NCBI RefSeq assembly: GCF_000247815.1
Contig: NC_021700.1
Location: 20,786,746 to 20,850,745, forward strand
Source of the DNA: Ficedula albicollis
Lineage: Eukaryota; Chordata; Aves; Passeriformes; Muscicapidae
Reading direction: 5' to 3'
Length of the DNA: 64,000 bases
The first letter of the stretch is position 1. Every line of letters begins with the position of its first letter. A program made the position numbers and the translations under genes. Below the pieces are notes generated by a model. The model saw nothing but the letters and a program-made list of their open reading frames with translations. It ran no database searches and was not told the origin of the DNA. This document shows positions 24,230 to 39,200 of this stretch, piece after piece.

Positions 24230-26811
24230 GTAAGTATAGCTTCTTCTGAGGGAGTTTGTAAGTTCTTCTGGTACCATTTATCTTAAATGAAGTATTAGAC
24301 TTAGCCTCACTTTATAATTTATCTCCTGTGGATGTAAGTAGTAAGATAGAAACAGTTCTATGGGGAGTAGTGTAGGAAGTAGTGTTAATGAGACCGAGTA
24401 GGCAGTGATGACCTTGATGTTCTGCAACATGCAGACTGGTGTTCATGGGCACTTGACTAATAGCCTGCATAGAGCATTACATTTCTAATATAAAAATAGG
24501 GTTTGGTTTTGATGGTTTTATAGAAGTCATTTTTTTGTTCCAGTATCTCTTAATGAACAACTCTTTGTGTTTAAGATGTATTTTAAAGACTGATTCTAAT
24601 TTCCACTGTGGTAATTAACTGTGTGTAAGATATCCCTGCATCAAAAAATTCTACTCCTCATTTTTTAAATATTGGCCATAGTCTATGCACTTGCAATAAT
24701 AAGCAGATGGGGCTCAGTTTCTTCATGCAGGATAAGCCAATTCTTTATTCACATAACTCATTTTATATAGTTTTCATAGACACAGACCTCGTGTGCAGCT
24801 CTGATTGGCTGGTAGTATTTTTACCACCTAATTCGTTGGTTAAAAGCTATTTTTGTGTGTATGTGCTAAGACTCAGGTGTTTACATTTTTCCTTTTTAGG
24901 TTCTCATGGGAGACATTTATTGTTTATACGGATGCAGACTTATTTTCCTTTCCAGAGTAGATAGTTGTGCTAACTGACTTTTCATTCCTCTGATTCTTTC
25001 TTATGTGAACTTACTAGCTACTGCTAGCTCAGCTAGAGTAGCAGGGCCTAACCCATATTTTACAAGACCTTTCTTTTATAATATCTCTATCTGTCTGCAA
25101 CAGTGCACAAAAATAGTTCAGAAGATTAGTCTGTCCTGAGCAAGGTTATGGCCTGCTCAGTAAATTATGTTGTGTTTATTAAAATAAACAGAAGGATAAT
25201 TACACACAGTAAAACCATGACAGAGTATTTCCTACTGTTTTATAATGGCAGTTACCAATCATAAAGAACTAGGGTCATTCCAAATGTGCCAAAAAGGCTT
25301 ACAGCCTCTTGAAACAAACTTAAAAAGCAAATAGAGGAAAAGATGGTCATGTTTTTTATTAAGGCGTTTTTAATGCAACAGCATTCTTTTTCGCACTAGA
25401 GAGGAGCACAGCCAACATATATAGAAGCAAAATTACTTTATAAGATCATGATAGTATTATCAGTAAACCTCATTTTAATCACTCTGCTTACTGAACTTGA
25501 AGCTCTGGAATAATTTTCACACTTTGTATTTGATGATTCCTTCGTGCGTGGTTTGAAGTGATTTTTAGGGGGGAATATGGAAATTCCAACTCCTTCCATG
25601 GAAAAAATGTAGTGAAAAGAAAGGGGTATCTTTGTCCAAGCTCCCCATAGTGGAGCTTTCAGTTGTGAGTGGCGATCCCCCCATCATTGCACATGACTGA
25701 AGTAGCTTCTTCTCCAGTTATATAGATATCAAATAAAAAAGTGTAATTTAACACTGTATCTAAAGAGGTTGGGTGGCAAAGACAGTACTATGATAAGAGT
25801 AATATTTTCAGCATGTTTTCACAGATGAATTTTAGACCTTCAGACAAGGACATGGCTGAATTATGAATGAAAAATATATAGAACAAATTTTAAAACAAAT
25901 GTTGAAGTTACAAACACAGTATAAACACTAATAATTATATCCATATTGAGGTGCAGGTGGTCTTCACAGGTAGGACAAAAAGCTCGCATAGACATGACAA
26001 ATGGATCTATCTGTTTTCTGTCAATACTTGGAGAGTTTTTAAAAGCTTCTATCTTCTGTCTATAGCCCCACTTTTAATTTTCAGTGGAATGAAATTTTTA
26101 TTCCAATAACTTTAATAACATAGGCATCGGCAACTTTATATGTTCATAAACTTCAACAACTGATTTTAGGACTTAGAGTTTAAGGATTTAGATCCTGATT
26201 TAGGATTTTAAAGTTTCTTTATAATTTTAGCCATCTCTGTAACTCTAGTTAGGTAATTGCTTTTATTTTAGTATCAATTAGTGAAATACTACAGATTTTT
26301 AGATTTTTTTTTTCTCTTCAGTTGATGACATTATTGCTGTAAAAACTCTATAAAGTTTCTAAGATTAGCCAGTTACTCTGTTATTCTAAAAAGCATTAGG
26401 AAATTAATTCTACTTGTTGCATTTTTGCATTGCTGATTACATTCTTCATGTAAACAATAACTTGTATTTTTCTGTCTTTACTGAAGAATTTTGCCAGCTG
26501 ACAGTGATTCTAAAATCAATTTCCAGATATTCTTGGAAGGCCTGAAAATGCATACTTTCTGGTTTTTTAAACAAAACAAAACCACCTTCAGACACCTACA
26601 TTTCCACAGTGGAGTTTGCCCAATGTTCTTAGATTCAGAAATAGAGAATTACTGACAGTACCTACCTGATTTTTGGCTTAAAGAAGTGTATCGTATTTGA
26701 GGTTTATAATTTGTTAATGCTTACTGATTTTGGGGAGCTGTCTTCTGGCTATAATCAATTTAAAAAAGCTTATATAAATTTTGAGTATGAATACAATTGT
26801 TTTATTAACAG
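24230..26811 (+). other. RNF180: RNF180 intron 2
   Basis: About 2.6 kb of AT-rich intron from donor GTAAGT to acceptor TTATTAACAG. No repeat family or other gene was recognised in it. Confidence 0.8.
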
Positions 26812-26907
26812 ATAACACAGTCTTCAGCTGCTGCTCAGAATTCTTGCAATGTATGGCATGTGAGCTTAGAAGCCATACCAGAGTGGGTGAAATGTGTCAT
26901 TGAAAAG
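26812..26907 (+). CDS. RNF180: RNF180 coding exon (residues 35-66)
   Basis: A 96-nt exon of 32 codons, phase 0 at both ends, between acceptor TTATTAACAG and donor AAG/GTAGAT. It encodes AQNSCNVWHVSLEAIPEWV, which aligns with the mammalian AQNICHVWHMNVEALPEW segment. The cysteine and histidine here belong to the conserved N-terminal cysteine-rich region and probably help bind zinc, an inference from spacing. The exon was found by homology and splice sites because it is too short to stand out as an open frame. Confidence 0.9.
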
Positions 26908-27682
26908 GTAGATTTTTTTTTTCTGGCATCTTTATTTTTTATTCAATGTGAAATAATTAAGGGGGACAAATTTCAAGGACACTTTTCTGGCAAGGTTTGT
27001 GTATGTTACAGAGACTTGTAATTGAGGGAATTTTTAACCAGAACTTCTGTCTTTACCATTTATAGATTTCTTTTCCTCTTTGAAATGTTGAATTTTGTTT
27101 TGTTTTTGATATATGCAGAAGTACAAGAAAAGTGTTTCCCCATAAAAGTGGACTGGAGATTTGTTAAGAGATCTGTTTTTGGAATATGTGTTTTATACTT
27201 AAGCCTTTTGTACTTAATGTGATCTTAATGTCTCATGTAAGTAGAAAGTAGATGCCTTCCTGCAAATTCAAAGGTCTAATGGCAAACCAGTGTTACTGCT
27301 TTTAACTGCCTGTTTGAAATTACAAACCATCTCACAAATTTCCTGTTTCAGTTGGTATTTTCTTTAAGTTGTTTTAGATCTGGAAGTTAATGTTGTGGCA
27401 TAGATACTAATAAGCAGAAGCAGTGCTTTTTGCCACACAGGTGTTCTTTTATGAATCTTTCATTTAGACAAGTAAATGGTATTTGCATTCCTTTCTCCTT
27501 AGACTTCAGTTTAAAATTTTACTGTATTTTAAGTAATTTCTACCCTAAGCAAACCCATACTGAAAATGATGCACAAAGAGAAAAAAACTGTTATGGCTAT
27601 AGAACTAAGCATTCAAAAGTTAAAAAAAACTTCGTCTACCTTCTTTGTATTGGTCTATGTGGTTTGTTTTTTTTTTTTTTTT

Positions 27683-28446
<764 letters not shown>

Positions 28447-30502
28447 TTTTTTTTTTTTTTTGTTAAATATTAATTAAACTTTTTAAAATTAGTGATCTCT
28501 TCTACTTTAATGAACATAACACAATAGTTATGTTCAGAAACACCAATCATGGAGGTGTGTTTGAAAATTACAGCTCATGAGTTATTTCCTCACTTTACAC
28601 TATCACCTAATCATGAATCTTCAATAGTAAGGAGTCAGATTTTTACAGCGTTTTTTTGTGCCTCTTACATTATTTCAGTATAATTGAATTCAATTCAATA
28701 GCAATATTATTCTTTTCACCTTTAGCTCCTAAATTATTCTTTTACACCTTTGGCTTCTGCATTTGAAAATCTGGAGTGTCCAATTCAGACCAAGGAAATA
28801 CAAAACCCATAGACTGCTTGACACATTTGCTTAAGGCTGCAGAGGAGCAGTTCACCTCCACTGAAAAAGGCAGACAATGCACTTCTCTGTGTACACCTTT
28901 GATATCTTTGTGTTCGTTTTGTCATTTAATATCCTTGGAGCTCTTGCCTCGTTCACTTTGTCTCCTCTGGCAAGGTCCTGTGTTTTTATGGATAAATGCA
29001 GGGGGGCGGGGGGTGTTAAACAATTCTGACTTATCTCCAGATCTTCCTGGGCTCTGAATAATTTTGTGATCATGTGTTATTTTCTCCTGTATGACTCCTG
29101 AATCAAAGGCTAAATCATTTTACATAAGCGCATAGTCTATTTGCAGGCTGTAAAAACCCACTGCTTCCCAGCCGGTTCTTTTTTGCCATCTGTCCCTCTT
29201 CTTAACCAATCTCCATGGATTTCATCTACATATTAGTGTATAGATAATCTTCAATAATTACAAATATGTAGCTAGTGCTGCCAGTGACCTTTATTGACCT
29301 GGATTTTCTTTTTCCCATCACTTATTGCTTGTTTTGGTTTCTTCTTCTCACCATTTCCATTTTTTCCTCTTTATGCAGTCCATCACTAAATCTTGTACCC
29401 TCAGCTCCCTTTCAGATCTTGCTGATTTTCCCCCTACCACCTCCTCCACTAGTAGGCTGTTACTTCTTTTACTGAGTCAGTGCTTCCACACTCCGTTGCC
29501 AAACTAATGCTAAATCAGTCCCAGGCTGCTTGGTACTGCACCTCCTCTCCCAGTCTCTGTGCACATGGGACATAGAGATGTCCTTTTTCTTCCATTCTGT
29601 CTTGCATGGCTGTTTTCTCCAGGCTTCTAGCCTTCTTAATTTTCATGCATCACTTAATTTGAAGATTCAGGATGCTTTTCCATGCTAGAGAAGCCAAATA
29701 AAGTCGCTAGAAAGTGCTTTTTCCTTAATTTTAGTGTCTAGCCCTTGTCATCAGGGAAATAGAGTGTGGGAGACTTGAATTTCCGAAAAAGCTTAATTCT
29801 TCTTTGGGAATGTCCTGTGTACACATTGGTCAGTCTTATAAACTGGGAGGGATTGTGCATATTTACAGAATTCTCAAGAATTTGAAAGCCTTTAGTTATA
29901 TGTAAACTGTTCTTTTTTCTCCAAGGTAAAAATCTGTCCAGATTTGAATAGGTTCTCATAGGTGTGATGAAAGACATATCTTTGATATTTTCTGTAATCT
30001 TGAAGTTTTAACCCACAAGGCAGGCATAAGTTTCTCAAATAAGTATTTTCAGAACCTCTAGCATTGTGTGTGAAAAATAACTTTTTCCACAGAAGTTACT
30101 GGAGTTTTTTTCTGAAACTGCTAAATTGGTTTTTCTGACATTTTCTGTAGCTTTCAATAGGGCAAGCATCAGTTACAGACATATTTTTCCAAATCACCTT
30201 GAAGAACATTTGCAACTGAAAGCAATGCTTAAACTAGAAATGTTGGGCAGCTTCTTGTATTCATACATCTTTAGAGACTCAAGTGAGTAAAGTGTGACTG
30301 GAGTTGATAATGTTGTCTCTCATCTGGGCTTTGATCCTAAAAACACTTGCATAACTTTAGGCCTCAACAGTGCTGCTGAAAGATGAATATAATTGCTGAA
30401 AATACGAATAGTTGTCTCAATATGCAGGAGGATTAATAATTGTATTAATATCTAGGTGTTTATAGATGTTTGGTATGTATTTCCTTTTGAAAAAGTGCGT
30501 TC

Positions 30503-30548
30503 AGGGTTGAAAAGAAATTCATAGAAGGGTTGAAAAGAAATTCATAGA
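30503..30548 (+). repeat. Tandem duplication, 23-bp unit x2
   Basis: AGGGTTGAAAAGAAATTC plus ATAGA occurs twice in a row within intron 3. Confidence 0.9.
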
Positions 30549-31143
30549 ATTGTAAGTAATGAAAATAAAAAACTCCATATATGTAGAGTATTAAGGATTT
30601 GTCATGGTATCTACACAGAAATTATGTTGTAATGCTATGTACACGAAAATACAAGTACTATTTTAAGCTTTTGTGAGCTAATCAAAGTGAAAAGCTATAT
30701 TCTTTTTGTAAGAAATCTCCTTCCACTGTACTTAGTATGCAGGAAATGTATCAGTACTCAGAACACGCAGCTGAGAAGCTGTGCTTGCCAATTCCAGATT
30801 AACATGGGAAATTGAAAGCTCTGCTTTAAAGATCTAATGTTTTCATTTGTATTGCAGCATTATTCTATCTGTGGACAAATTTTAAACATATTTCAAAGCA
30901 CCTACATTTTACAATGTGTGTTTTAGTTTTCTTAGAATTAGTTATCACTCCAGCAAGTAGAGCTTTGACCAGAACATTATTTATGGTGCATTTGCTTTCT
31001 GTTGTGAAGTGTCTTTTATTGTGTTTGAAAAACAAGAAGAAAATCCTCCTACTAAAAGAGACAATAACTCCAGTAATTATTTCTTGCTCATTTATTTCCA
31101 GTGAATATGTTGTATATTTTATTTTTTCTCTTTTTGTTGATAG

Positions 31144-32067
31144 GCACAGTGGAAAATTGGAAAACTGCACTGTCCATTCTGTGAGGCTTGCTTAGGGAGC
31201 TTTAACTTTGTTTGCAACAAAGAATGTTCCTGTGGACAATTAGTAAATAGACATTTCTGCAAAACTTGGACTGAACATCAGCCACCTTTCTCTGTTAAAT
31301 TGTCAAAATCATCAGAAAAACATTTGCTTCTCAAAATTCAGTCTGGTTTTAACAAGGATACATGCCATGAAGTGGTAAATGCAACTTTAGAAATCAAAAA
31401 TCATGGACTTTCCTGCCCAGCTGGAAGTAACAATAGTGCTGGAAGATTAACAGAAGCACTTTGTCTAGAAGTCAGAACTCCCAGATATGAGATAGAAAGT
31501 AAAAAACTTCCCTTAAAGGCATCTTGCTATCCTATAAAAGATGCATTCACTGTAAATCCTTTTCACGGAAGATCACGTAGCTTGGATTTAAATACCAGAG
31601 GAAGATTTGTTTTGTCTCCTGTGTTATATGAAACTTGCAGCATGGGAACACTTTACCGTGGCCGAAATGAAAATCCACCTGCTTACATACAAGGGAACTT
31701 GCAATTAGAGTCCAGTAGGAAAGACAGTAGTTCTTTTCAGGATCTGTATAGTTCCAGTGCTGACATACTACAAAACCAATTTCAAGTTACTTCCATTACC
31801 AAATTACTACACAAAGAAACAGAAAGTGAGTGTGATTTTGAAGTTACTGGGCAATCTTCTGGGAGCATCATTGCTGATGGGTCACCATTTGTGATTAATC
31901 TTTCCTCGCCTACAAGGGCTGTAGAAGACAAACAGTACATCACACATGGTAATCTTGTGCGGCCTATGAGTATTTCCTTCAACCAAAAGCTGAGTAAGAG
32001 AGAAAGAAACAAATCAAACTGCCTGAGGAGAAAACAGAGAAGGCGAGAGCAATGTCTACAGAAGCAA
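31144..32067 (+). CDS. RNF180: RNF180 large central coding exon (residues 67-374)
   Basis: A 924-nt exon of 308 codons, phase 0 at both ends, between a strong acceptor (pyrimidine tract then GTTGATAG) and donor CAA/GTAAGT. It opens with AQWKIGKLHCPFCEACLGSF and CNKECSCGQL, the second half of the conserved N-terminal cysteine-rich region with paired CxxC motifs. Next come AGRLTEALCLEVR and RSRSLDLN, both strongly conserved with mammalian RNF180, and a serine-rich, poorly conserved middle. It ends in a basic helix, LSKRERNKSNCLRRKQRRRE, the basic coiled-coil region. The RING finger and C-terminal membrane segment should be encoded downstream. Human RNF180 has 592 residues, so about 37% is missing from this window. 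Reading through the donor adds VSV and a stop at 32077-32079. Confidence 0.95.
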
Positions 32068-32938
32068 GTAAGTGTTTAAAATTAATTATGATACTTTTTT
32101 GGTAAAGTTTGACTTGCTTTCAGAAATCATTCTGACTTTTTTTTTTAATGTTGTCTTTTAATACTAGTTTGATGTGGAACTGTGTAGAGTCAGGTATCAG
32201 GCAAGCAAAGATTTATGACCCTTCCTACATGTAGGTTTTTTCTAATTCCATTGTGTCAGGTTTTTTTTCTGTGCAGAATCAAAATATGATGGGTTTTCAT
32301 GGGTCGTCTTACTGTTTTGTGATGTAATAATAGATTTGAAGTGAGAAAACACACAGTGAAATTTAATCAGTGGGAAAGAAAAACTAAACATTTGAATCTT
32401 CTAAATGAGGAACCCTACCATGTCAGAATTTTCTAACTTTAAACTAATGGCATTTTGAATTAACTTTACAGTTAAGAATGTTTTAAATGCATTTATTATT
32501 TGTTATAAGACAAATATTTTTCTGTGAGTAAAGAGTTAATTACTGCTATTTAAAGTATTAGTCTTTAGTAGGTAAATACTTTGTCTGTAAATCTAACACA
32601 AACTGTTACATATTCTTACCAATTGTACAGTAATGGTTTCTTTCTTTAAACCATTTAAAGCACACCAAAATTAAAGGCCATAGGCAGTCACAACTTTTGG
32701 TGGAAGGCTGGAAAGAAAAGCAAGTCATAAAATTACTAACACAGTTTTGGTTTGCTCTCAGATTTAGTAGAATGACTAATGATAAATATGCCTTTGAAAG
32801 AAATTTTCTCATCATGAATTTTCTGCACAAAATAACTGTGGAAAGCAAGAGCAAACATACTAACTAATCAGAGAAGTAGTATCTAGTCAAGCAGTTATTC
32901 CTGCTTTGGGTAGGTTTCTCATTGTAAATTCAAGATTT

Positions 32939-32940
<2 letters not shown>

Positions 32941-33003
<63 letters not shown>

Positions 33004-33017
33004 GGATAGATAGATAG
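32941..33017 (+). repeat. GATA tetranucleotide microsatellite
   Basis: About 19 GATA units, with one GATG interruption near the right end (33001-33004). It is likely length-polymorphic. Confidence 0.98.
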
Positions 33018-33535
33018 AGGGTGTCTCTCTCAATTATATGTGAGAACCAGCTTGAAAATGTAATGGGTGTGGGAAATATGAGTCTTTTCAGTATGGTATG
33101 CATATATTCTTTCTTCTTGGGAAAGATTTTTGCTTTGCTTTAAGACTTAAACTAGTATTGTGACCTTTTGAAAACTTATTCTTGTAAAATGCATCTCTAA
33201 AGCTGATAGTCTCAATGTCTTAATATTGAATACTTGTTTTCTAATAAGTCTATAAAGATCCTTAGCTGTCCAGATCCCTAAAATGTCTTTAAAAATTCCA
33301 GATCTCATTGTTTTGTGATTGGAATATGATGCGCAAGCACAGTGTATATGAGCATTTTCATTTCGTGTCATGTACAGTCTCCCCACACTTAATCTTTAAT
33401 CTTGAGATGCTACTTTCAGGAATAAAACATTGTAAATATTTTTGGGATTTTTGATAGCTAAGAAAGAAAGATACTTTCAGACCTTTTTCTTGTTAAAACA
33501 TGCTTAACCAATTCTTACATTATTTTAGTTATATT

Positions 33536-33751
33536 TGTTAAGATCTGATTATTGGAGAGATGTCTCTACCCAAATAAAGGTGCAAACAAGACCGTATGCT
33601 GAAGGCAATAGTATGGATTTCATTTAACAGTAAATGGGAGATAGAGATAGAAAGAAATAGAGAGAGGCAGGGAGTGAAAAAAGAGTGAGAGACGCAGATT
33701 AAGTAAAAAGGTATCACCACCCGTGGTTCCAGAGTAAAAGCTCTTCCCACA
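33536..33751 (-). mobile_element. LTR-like repeat, left copy (possible ERV 3' LTR)
   Basis: On the - strand this block runs TGTGGGAAG...ATCTTAACA, with TG...CA ends, and a purine-rich GGAAAAAAATGG lies just before the start, as a polypurine tract would. About 200 bp match the block at 35431-35650 in the same orientation. A - strand open frame (33538-33954) runs from the flank into it and has hydrophobic stretches. It is a degenerate fragment at most and I do not assign it to a viral gene. Confidence 0.45.
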
Positions 33752-35430
33752 CCATTTTTTTCCAGTAAAAGATAAAATAAACTTGGCAAAAAAATCAAAC
33801 TTACAACACATAAAATGGTTTGACCTAATATATGGTCTCCCAACAAGTTCACTTGCAATGAAAACAAGCAAATCACAAGCATTTGAAAGCTGATAATACA
33901 AGCAATTATGGTGGCAATTAAAAGTTTCTTCGGTTCCATGCAGCTCATTGTCATATGTTAGCAGGTTTCTATAAAAAAAAAGTGAAAATTCAGCCTGCTA
34001 CAGGTGGATTATTAGAAGGATGGAAAATCCAGCCAGTGTTGATTCAAGGTCCTGTGTCTACAGCAAAGGTTAAAGGCCCTAAAGGAGAAGTCATTATCTT
34101 ATCTTTTTAGGTGACTTCTGTGTGCTTTCTCATGTAAATGCACTGGTTCACCCACTCTGAGCTGGTTCTTTTGATATTCAGTTTGGGCAGGGGATGCTGG
34201 CACTCGTAGAAAAAGAAAGTGACACAAGCTTTCCTGGCAGGTTGTACCCCTTAAGAGTTCAGCTTATATTTCATTAAGTGTTTGGTGCACTCCTCTTGTT
34301 GCTTCTCTCATATTTTCACAGGGGTTTCCTCCAGTTAATTTCATGTCTGGAGGGAATGAAACTGCTTGTAAAAATTTGAGAAGTGTCACCACTTGTGAAT
34401 TAGGGAGTGGTTAATGGTTTAACCTGGATTTCCTTTAGGGTTAAGATTAGCAGACTTCAGCTTCTCACCCAGGAGCCATGAATTAACTGTATCAGTTTGG
34501 CAGATAACACTGGCTCCATTTACTCCAGTGATTTTACCTATTTGCCATCCTGGAAGTATGCCAAGATTTTCAATATCCCAGTGCATTAATATTAATAGAT
34601 TTCAATCTTGCCTTATTTATGGCCAGGCTTTGATATCTTTGTAACTATGTAAGGCACCATTTCAGAAGCTGTTTCCTGATCCTGGCAATCACTTGTGGTT
34701 TCAATTTTAATTAAGCATCAACATGCTACTTCCTTGTCATCAGATGTCAATGCAAACGTTAACATTTTGCTCTTTAGCAGAACAACAGACTCATTTACTG
34801 TCTCCCAGCTCCTCCGTTGAACAAAAAAATGTCGAGTTACAAGTGTTTCAGAGAAAGTTAGAGGTTCTACATCCTGCAGTTCTTCCCCTAAGATTCTCCC
34901 TCTTTCTTTTGCACATTGCAAAGCTCTGCCTGAAGCTTTTGGGCATCATCATGCTTGACAGCTAGCAATGCCTCTACTTGCATTCTTCTTTCATTTTCCT
35001 TTTTTAACTAAAAGTACAATTCTTTCACCAAATCTTTTAAAGATACCATTATTTTATCTTCAGATTTTTGAATATCCAGTAGCTCATTATGAGGAACCAG
35101 TAGCTCAGTTTTCTTGCGTCAACCCACCATGGGGTAGAAGGGCAACTAATAAGTTTCCCTTGCAACTAACAACTCAATTATTCAAGGAAGGATAACAAAA
35201 TACTTTTTTTGCACTGGCCACCATGGACAGCCATTTTTTTCAAAATTTCCCACAAGAGAAAACACATAACCTTCCTCAGATGAAAGCTGTGGCTAAGTTT
35301 CCAACAGCTCCGAGGGAAGGAACCACACAACCCCTCTAGAGGGAACTGCACTATTGTCAAAGGCAATTCAGATCAGAGAACATTATCCTTCCAACTATGC
35401 CAAAATAATGTTAAGATCCCATTTTAATAA
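33752..35430 (-). mobile_element. Possible degenerate ERV interior between two LTR-like repeats
   Basis: About 1.7 kb lie between the paired repeats. I see no recognisable gag, protease or polymerase motif and no intact long frame. If it is a provirus, it is heavily deleted. The alternative is two independent insertions of one repeat family with ordinary intron between them. A 22-bp TGTTAAGATCCCAT repeat sits at the right edge (35409-35452). Confidence 0.3.
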
Positions 35431-36231
35431 TGTTAAGATCCCATGTTATCCCATTATTTGAGAGATATCTCTATCCAGATTAAGGTGCAAATGAGAACAA
35501 GACCATATGCTGAAGGCAATAGTATGGGTTTCATTTAACAGTAAATGGGAGGTAGAGAAAGATAGAAAGAAATAGAAAAAGAGAGGAGGTGAAAAAGAGT
35601 CAGAGACACAGATTAAGTAAAAAGGTATCACCCCCCGTGGTTCCAGACATCATCCTACTCTCCTCTTCTGATCTTTTCAGTAGTGGGTGTCCAGGGTCTC
35701 TCAAAACTTCTCCCTGTTTGTACATTTTAGCAAACAATCAGTGGATGGGAGTCAGTCCTCATTGGGTACAGAGTTCTCCTCTTCTCTTGGTTATATGATT
35801 TGCTTGCTTCCAGTTCTGATTAGTCCCATGCTCAGTCTTCCTCTTCTTCGGAGTCAGTGGGCCATGGCCCCCTCCTTCAGAGCTGGACCCATTCAGCTGA
35901 GCTGTTTGTCAGCACAGTTGCTGGGTTGGCTTTCCTTGTGGTTTCTTTGTGTTCATTATCAGTGCTCTCCCAGCTTGTTTACCTCTTCCTAGTCTGAGAT
36001 AATCAGGCAATATTATCACCTTTATCTTATCTCTTGTTCTGTCATGTGACTTGCTGTCTGAATTTCCAGGAATTCACAAAGGCATATCCAGCAGTGGCAG
36101 GGTGGGGGGCAGGGTGAAAGGGTGGTCACCAGTGAGCAGTTGCCTTTTGGTACAATTTGCCATAAGAAGCAAAGTCCTTTGGTGGTCTTAATGGTGTTTG
36201 AGGTAATTTTGGTGTTTAAGTCTTTTACAAC
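35431..36231 (-). mobile_element. LTR-like repeat, right copy (possible ERV 5' LTR)
   Basis: The first 220 bases (35431-35650) match the left copy, including TGCTGAAGGCAATAGTATGG, TTTCATTTAACAGTAAATGG and CGTGGTTCCAGA. To the right the two diverge. The continuation to about 36231 has pyrimidine-rich and CCACCCTGCCA-type sequence that could be the rest of a longer LTR beginning TGTTGTAAAAGAC on the - strand. The outer boundary is a guess. Confidence 0.35.
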
Positions 36232-39200
36232 ATTATATAGAAAACTACATACAGTTTATACATCCGTTAGTTCTTAACAGCAAACATACTGATGAGTTTA
36301 CAAAATACAAAATTTCAAAATTGGTGTGTAAACTAAGTGATTGGTTTCAAGTAGCAGGTTTCAGAAGAATATACTTTGGTTTGGATTGATTGTTTTGTCC
36401 TTGGTGGGAGTTTGCAATTATGACATGGAGTATTTGGGTGGGTCTGCTACTTAGAGTGTGTCAAGCTGCACATGTGGCTAGTGCAGCTGTTTCCCAGTGC
36501 TGAGGTATCTTCCCAGGAGAATATTAATCTAGAAAGTCACTTCCTCTGCAGAGCCTGTCGTAAATGGAAATGGTCCTCTGCCATGCATTCCATTTCGCGG
36601 CTGATTGCCTCTCATGTCAGTCTGGTATCCTTTTTTTTGCAGGTTTTACTTTTCATCCTTTTTTCTTCAGTAGTCTTACAATCCTCATTGTTAAAATGTG
36701 GATTTTTGTCTCTCCGGTACTTCCAATAGAAATCTGATCTATGGCACTTTTTAATAATTATTTCTAACATAACGTATATGCTTAAGCAATCAATGAAACT
36801 TCACAAAGAAAAAAATCATAAATCTCTGGCTGGATGGAGTGAAAGAGTTTTAATAAATGGCAGTGAGAAGTATATAATTTAGGTACTCTTAGAGTAAGAA
36901 TTACTTCAGTGCAGCATAACACTGATGTGAGGTAAGTATTTCAAAGATGTCTCAAAAGTACTGAGCATATCGCTTTTATCTTTAATTAAAGCTTTTCTGG
37001 AGAGTAACAAAGTGTGAGAGAACTGTTCAGACTTTGGAACTTCTTTGTAAAGTCAAGGGCTGCTTTACCAAGTTTATTTTGTTATGGGATAACTATCTGT
37101 GAAAGATTTTCTTCTGCCTTGCAGGAAAGCAAAGTGCAGCCGTAAACATTGTGTGGCGGCAGAATGCGCTTTGTTATTATGTTGTAATTAGGAGCGATTC
37201 TGTGAGCTCCTGACCTACACTTCCTCCAGAGGCTTGTATCTCCAGAACTGATGCAGGCTCTGAGGTGGAGGTGCAGGGTTGAACTAGCTGTCCAACAGTA
37301 GAGGGACCCAAGCTTCCTCTGTCTGTTCTGCAAAGGACAGCTCTTCATGCCTGTGCAGGGGATGCTTGCATTTTGTGTGTGTGCACATCTCTGCTCATGG
37401 GGGATTTTTAGGCTTCTATTAGGGTATCATTATATTTTTAGCACATGTTAATTATGTGAGTTGTTAAGATATGATAATAACTGCTAAAGTCTAGGAATTG
37501 CCAATATTAGTAATGATTCTTGTTATTGTTGCTGCAGCTAAGCAGATGAAGTATTTCTTTTATAAATTCCATTTTGTGTGTATCTTATATGTTTACATTG
37601 TTTGCTAATAAGGAAGCATGTAATATTTTTCTGGAAGATCTCAGAAAAATACCATTTGTTACTTCTCTAGCTATACTGCCTTTTTTCTTACAATCATTTT
37701 ATGTAGAGGAAGGCTCTGTAGTCTTCAAAACTGCTGTATCCTCTTGGAAAAGATCCTGATTTGTAGGGAAAAATACCGGCAGTTTTGCTTCATTTTTTAA
37801 TGGCACTTCACTGATTCTTTTGTATCTTTCTGAAAACATCAGTGTTTTATCTGACAAAGATGACTAGTGGTCAGTTTCCAATAAGTCAGTTTTCTTTTCA
37901 TGCTCCCAGTGATAATGTGATGTCTGGATACGAGTGGGTGAGATACAGCGTTGTTTATCCGCACTGTCAGGTGCTGTTATCTTGCCCCACAGTTCTGAGT
38001 TTTCAAGTTCATACCGATACCTTCTAGCAACTGACAGTCTTGTAGTGAAAGTGCTAGGCTTTCAAGGTTTAATTTGTGAACAAAGTTAGCGTCCTCTATG
38101 CAAATCTCTTTTTCATGAACACATTGGTTTACAGGTCTTTTTCTTGCACTGTCATGTTTTCATTGAAATTGTAAATCCTTCACATGTCTAGTTATGCATT
38201 TATGTACTCAGATTTCATTCACTCTCTGTGATGATACTCATAACAAGATTTATACTCAGATTGCTTATGGATCTCTCAGCTGACTGCTGGGGGTCTAAAA
38301 ACATTATTTAGTGTTGGCACCAAAGCAAAGCAGGATGAGAAGGGAGTGAAATGAAATCACAGCTAGAGAAGGCAAGCAGTACTTATGAAGTTCTGATTAA
38401 GACCTTTCTAAGGGAAATATGAGGACCTGGAGAAATCACTTAAAATAAGAACAGAGGAAATACAGAGCAAAAGTGGAAGCTCTTATGTTTAAAATCCTTC
38501 CCTGAATGTAAAATTAAGTTCATGTTGATGGCTTTTATTTACCCCAGAATCTATTTGTGGTCATTTTTGTGTGTTTGGTAACTTTCATACCTTTCCTCTC
38601 TCTTCACTGAGCTGCAGCTTCATGCCATATCTAAAGTACCTTATGTGGTGCCTTTCATGTGTGTAAGATACAGTTACTATGTTCTATTTGTTATGCTTGA
38701 AACCAATTCTCTGCAGGGCCAAGTGTGCATTTCTTTAACAGACTTCTGAGAAATTTCTTATAGCTGTTTTAGCCTGCAGTGCCAACCCCAGTATGATCCC
38801 ATGTATGTACTCCTGTATCCTAAGTCTCTGTTTCTGAAGACCTCTGCTATTGTTAGCCATCCTGCATTTCTTTGCACTACATCATTATATTATCAGTGTA
38901 ACTATCTCTTTATACATGGAGTAACTGCTGTTAGTTGTTGTACCACAGAAAGATAAGAAAAGCAAAACAAATTAGTTGCAGACATCTGGTCAGTTAGAGA
39001 AATTGCTGTCACAGCTAAACCAAGTAAAGCCAAGCAGCAGGAGGGGCTGGGGGAGTCAGGCACAGCAAGCATGGCGAGCCTCAGCCCTGATGCCTTTCAG
39101 GTTCAGTGCTCAGACAGTGCCTGATCTACAGCAGCAGTGCAGCATTACAGGGCCATGAGGGTACATGAAGAAGTGTCTTTTTTTACTTCCTGGAAAAGGA

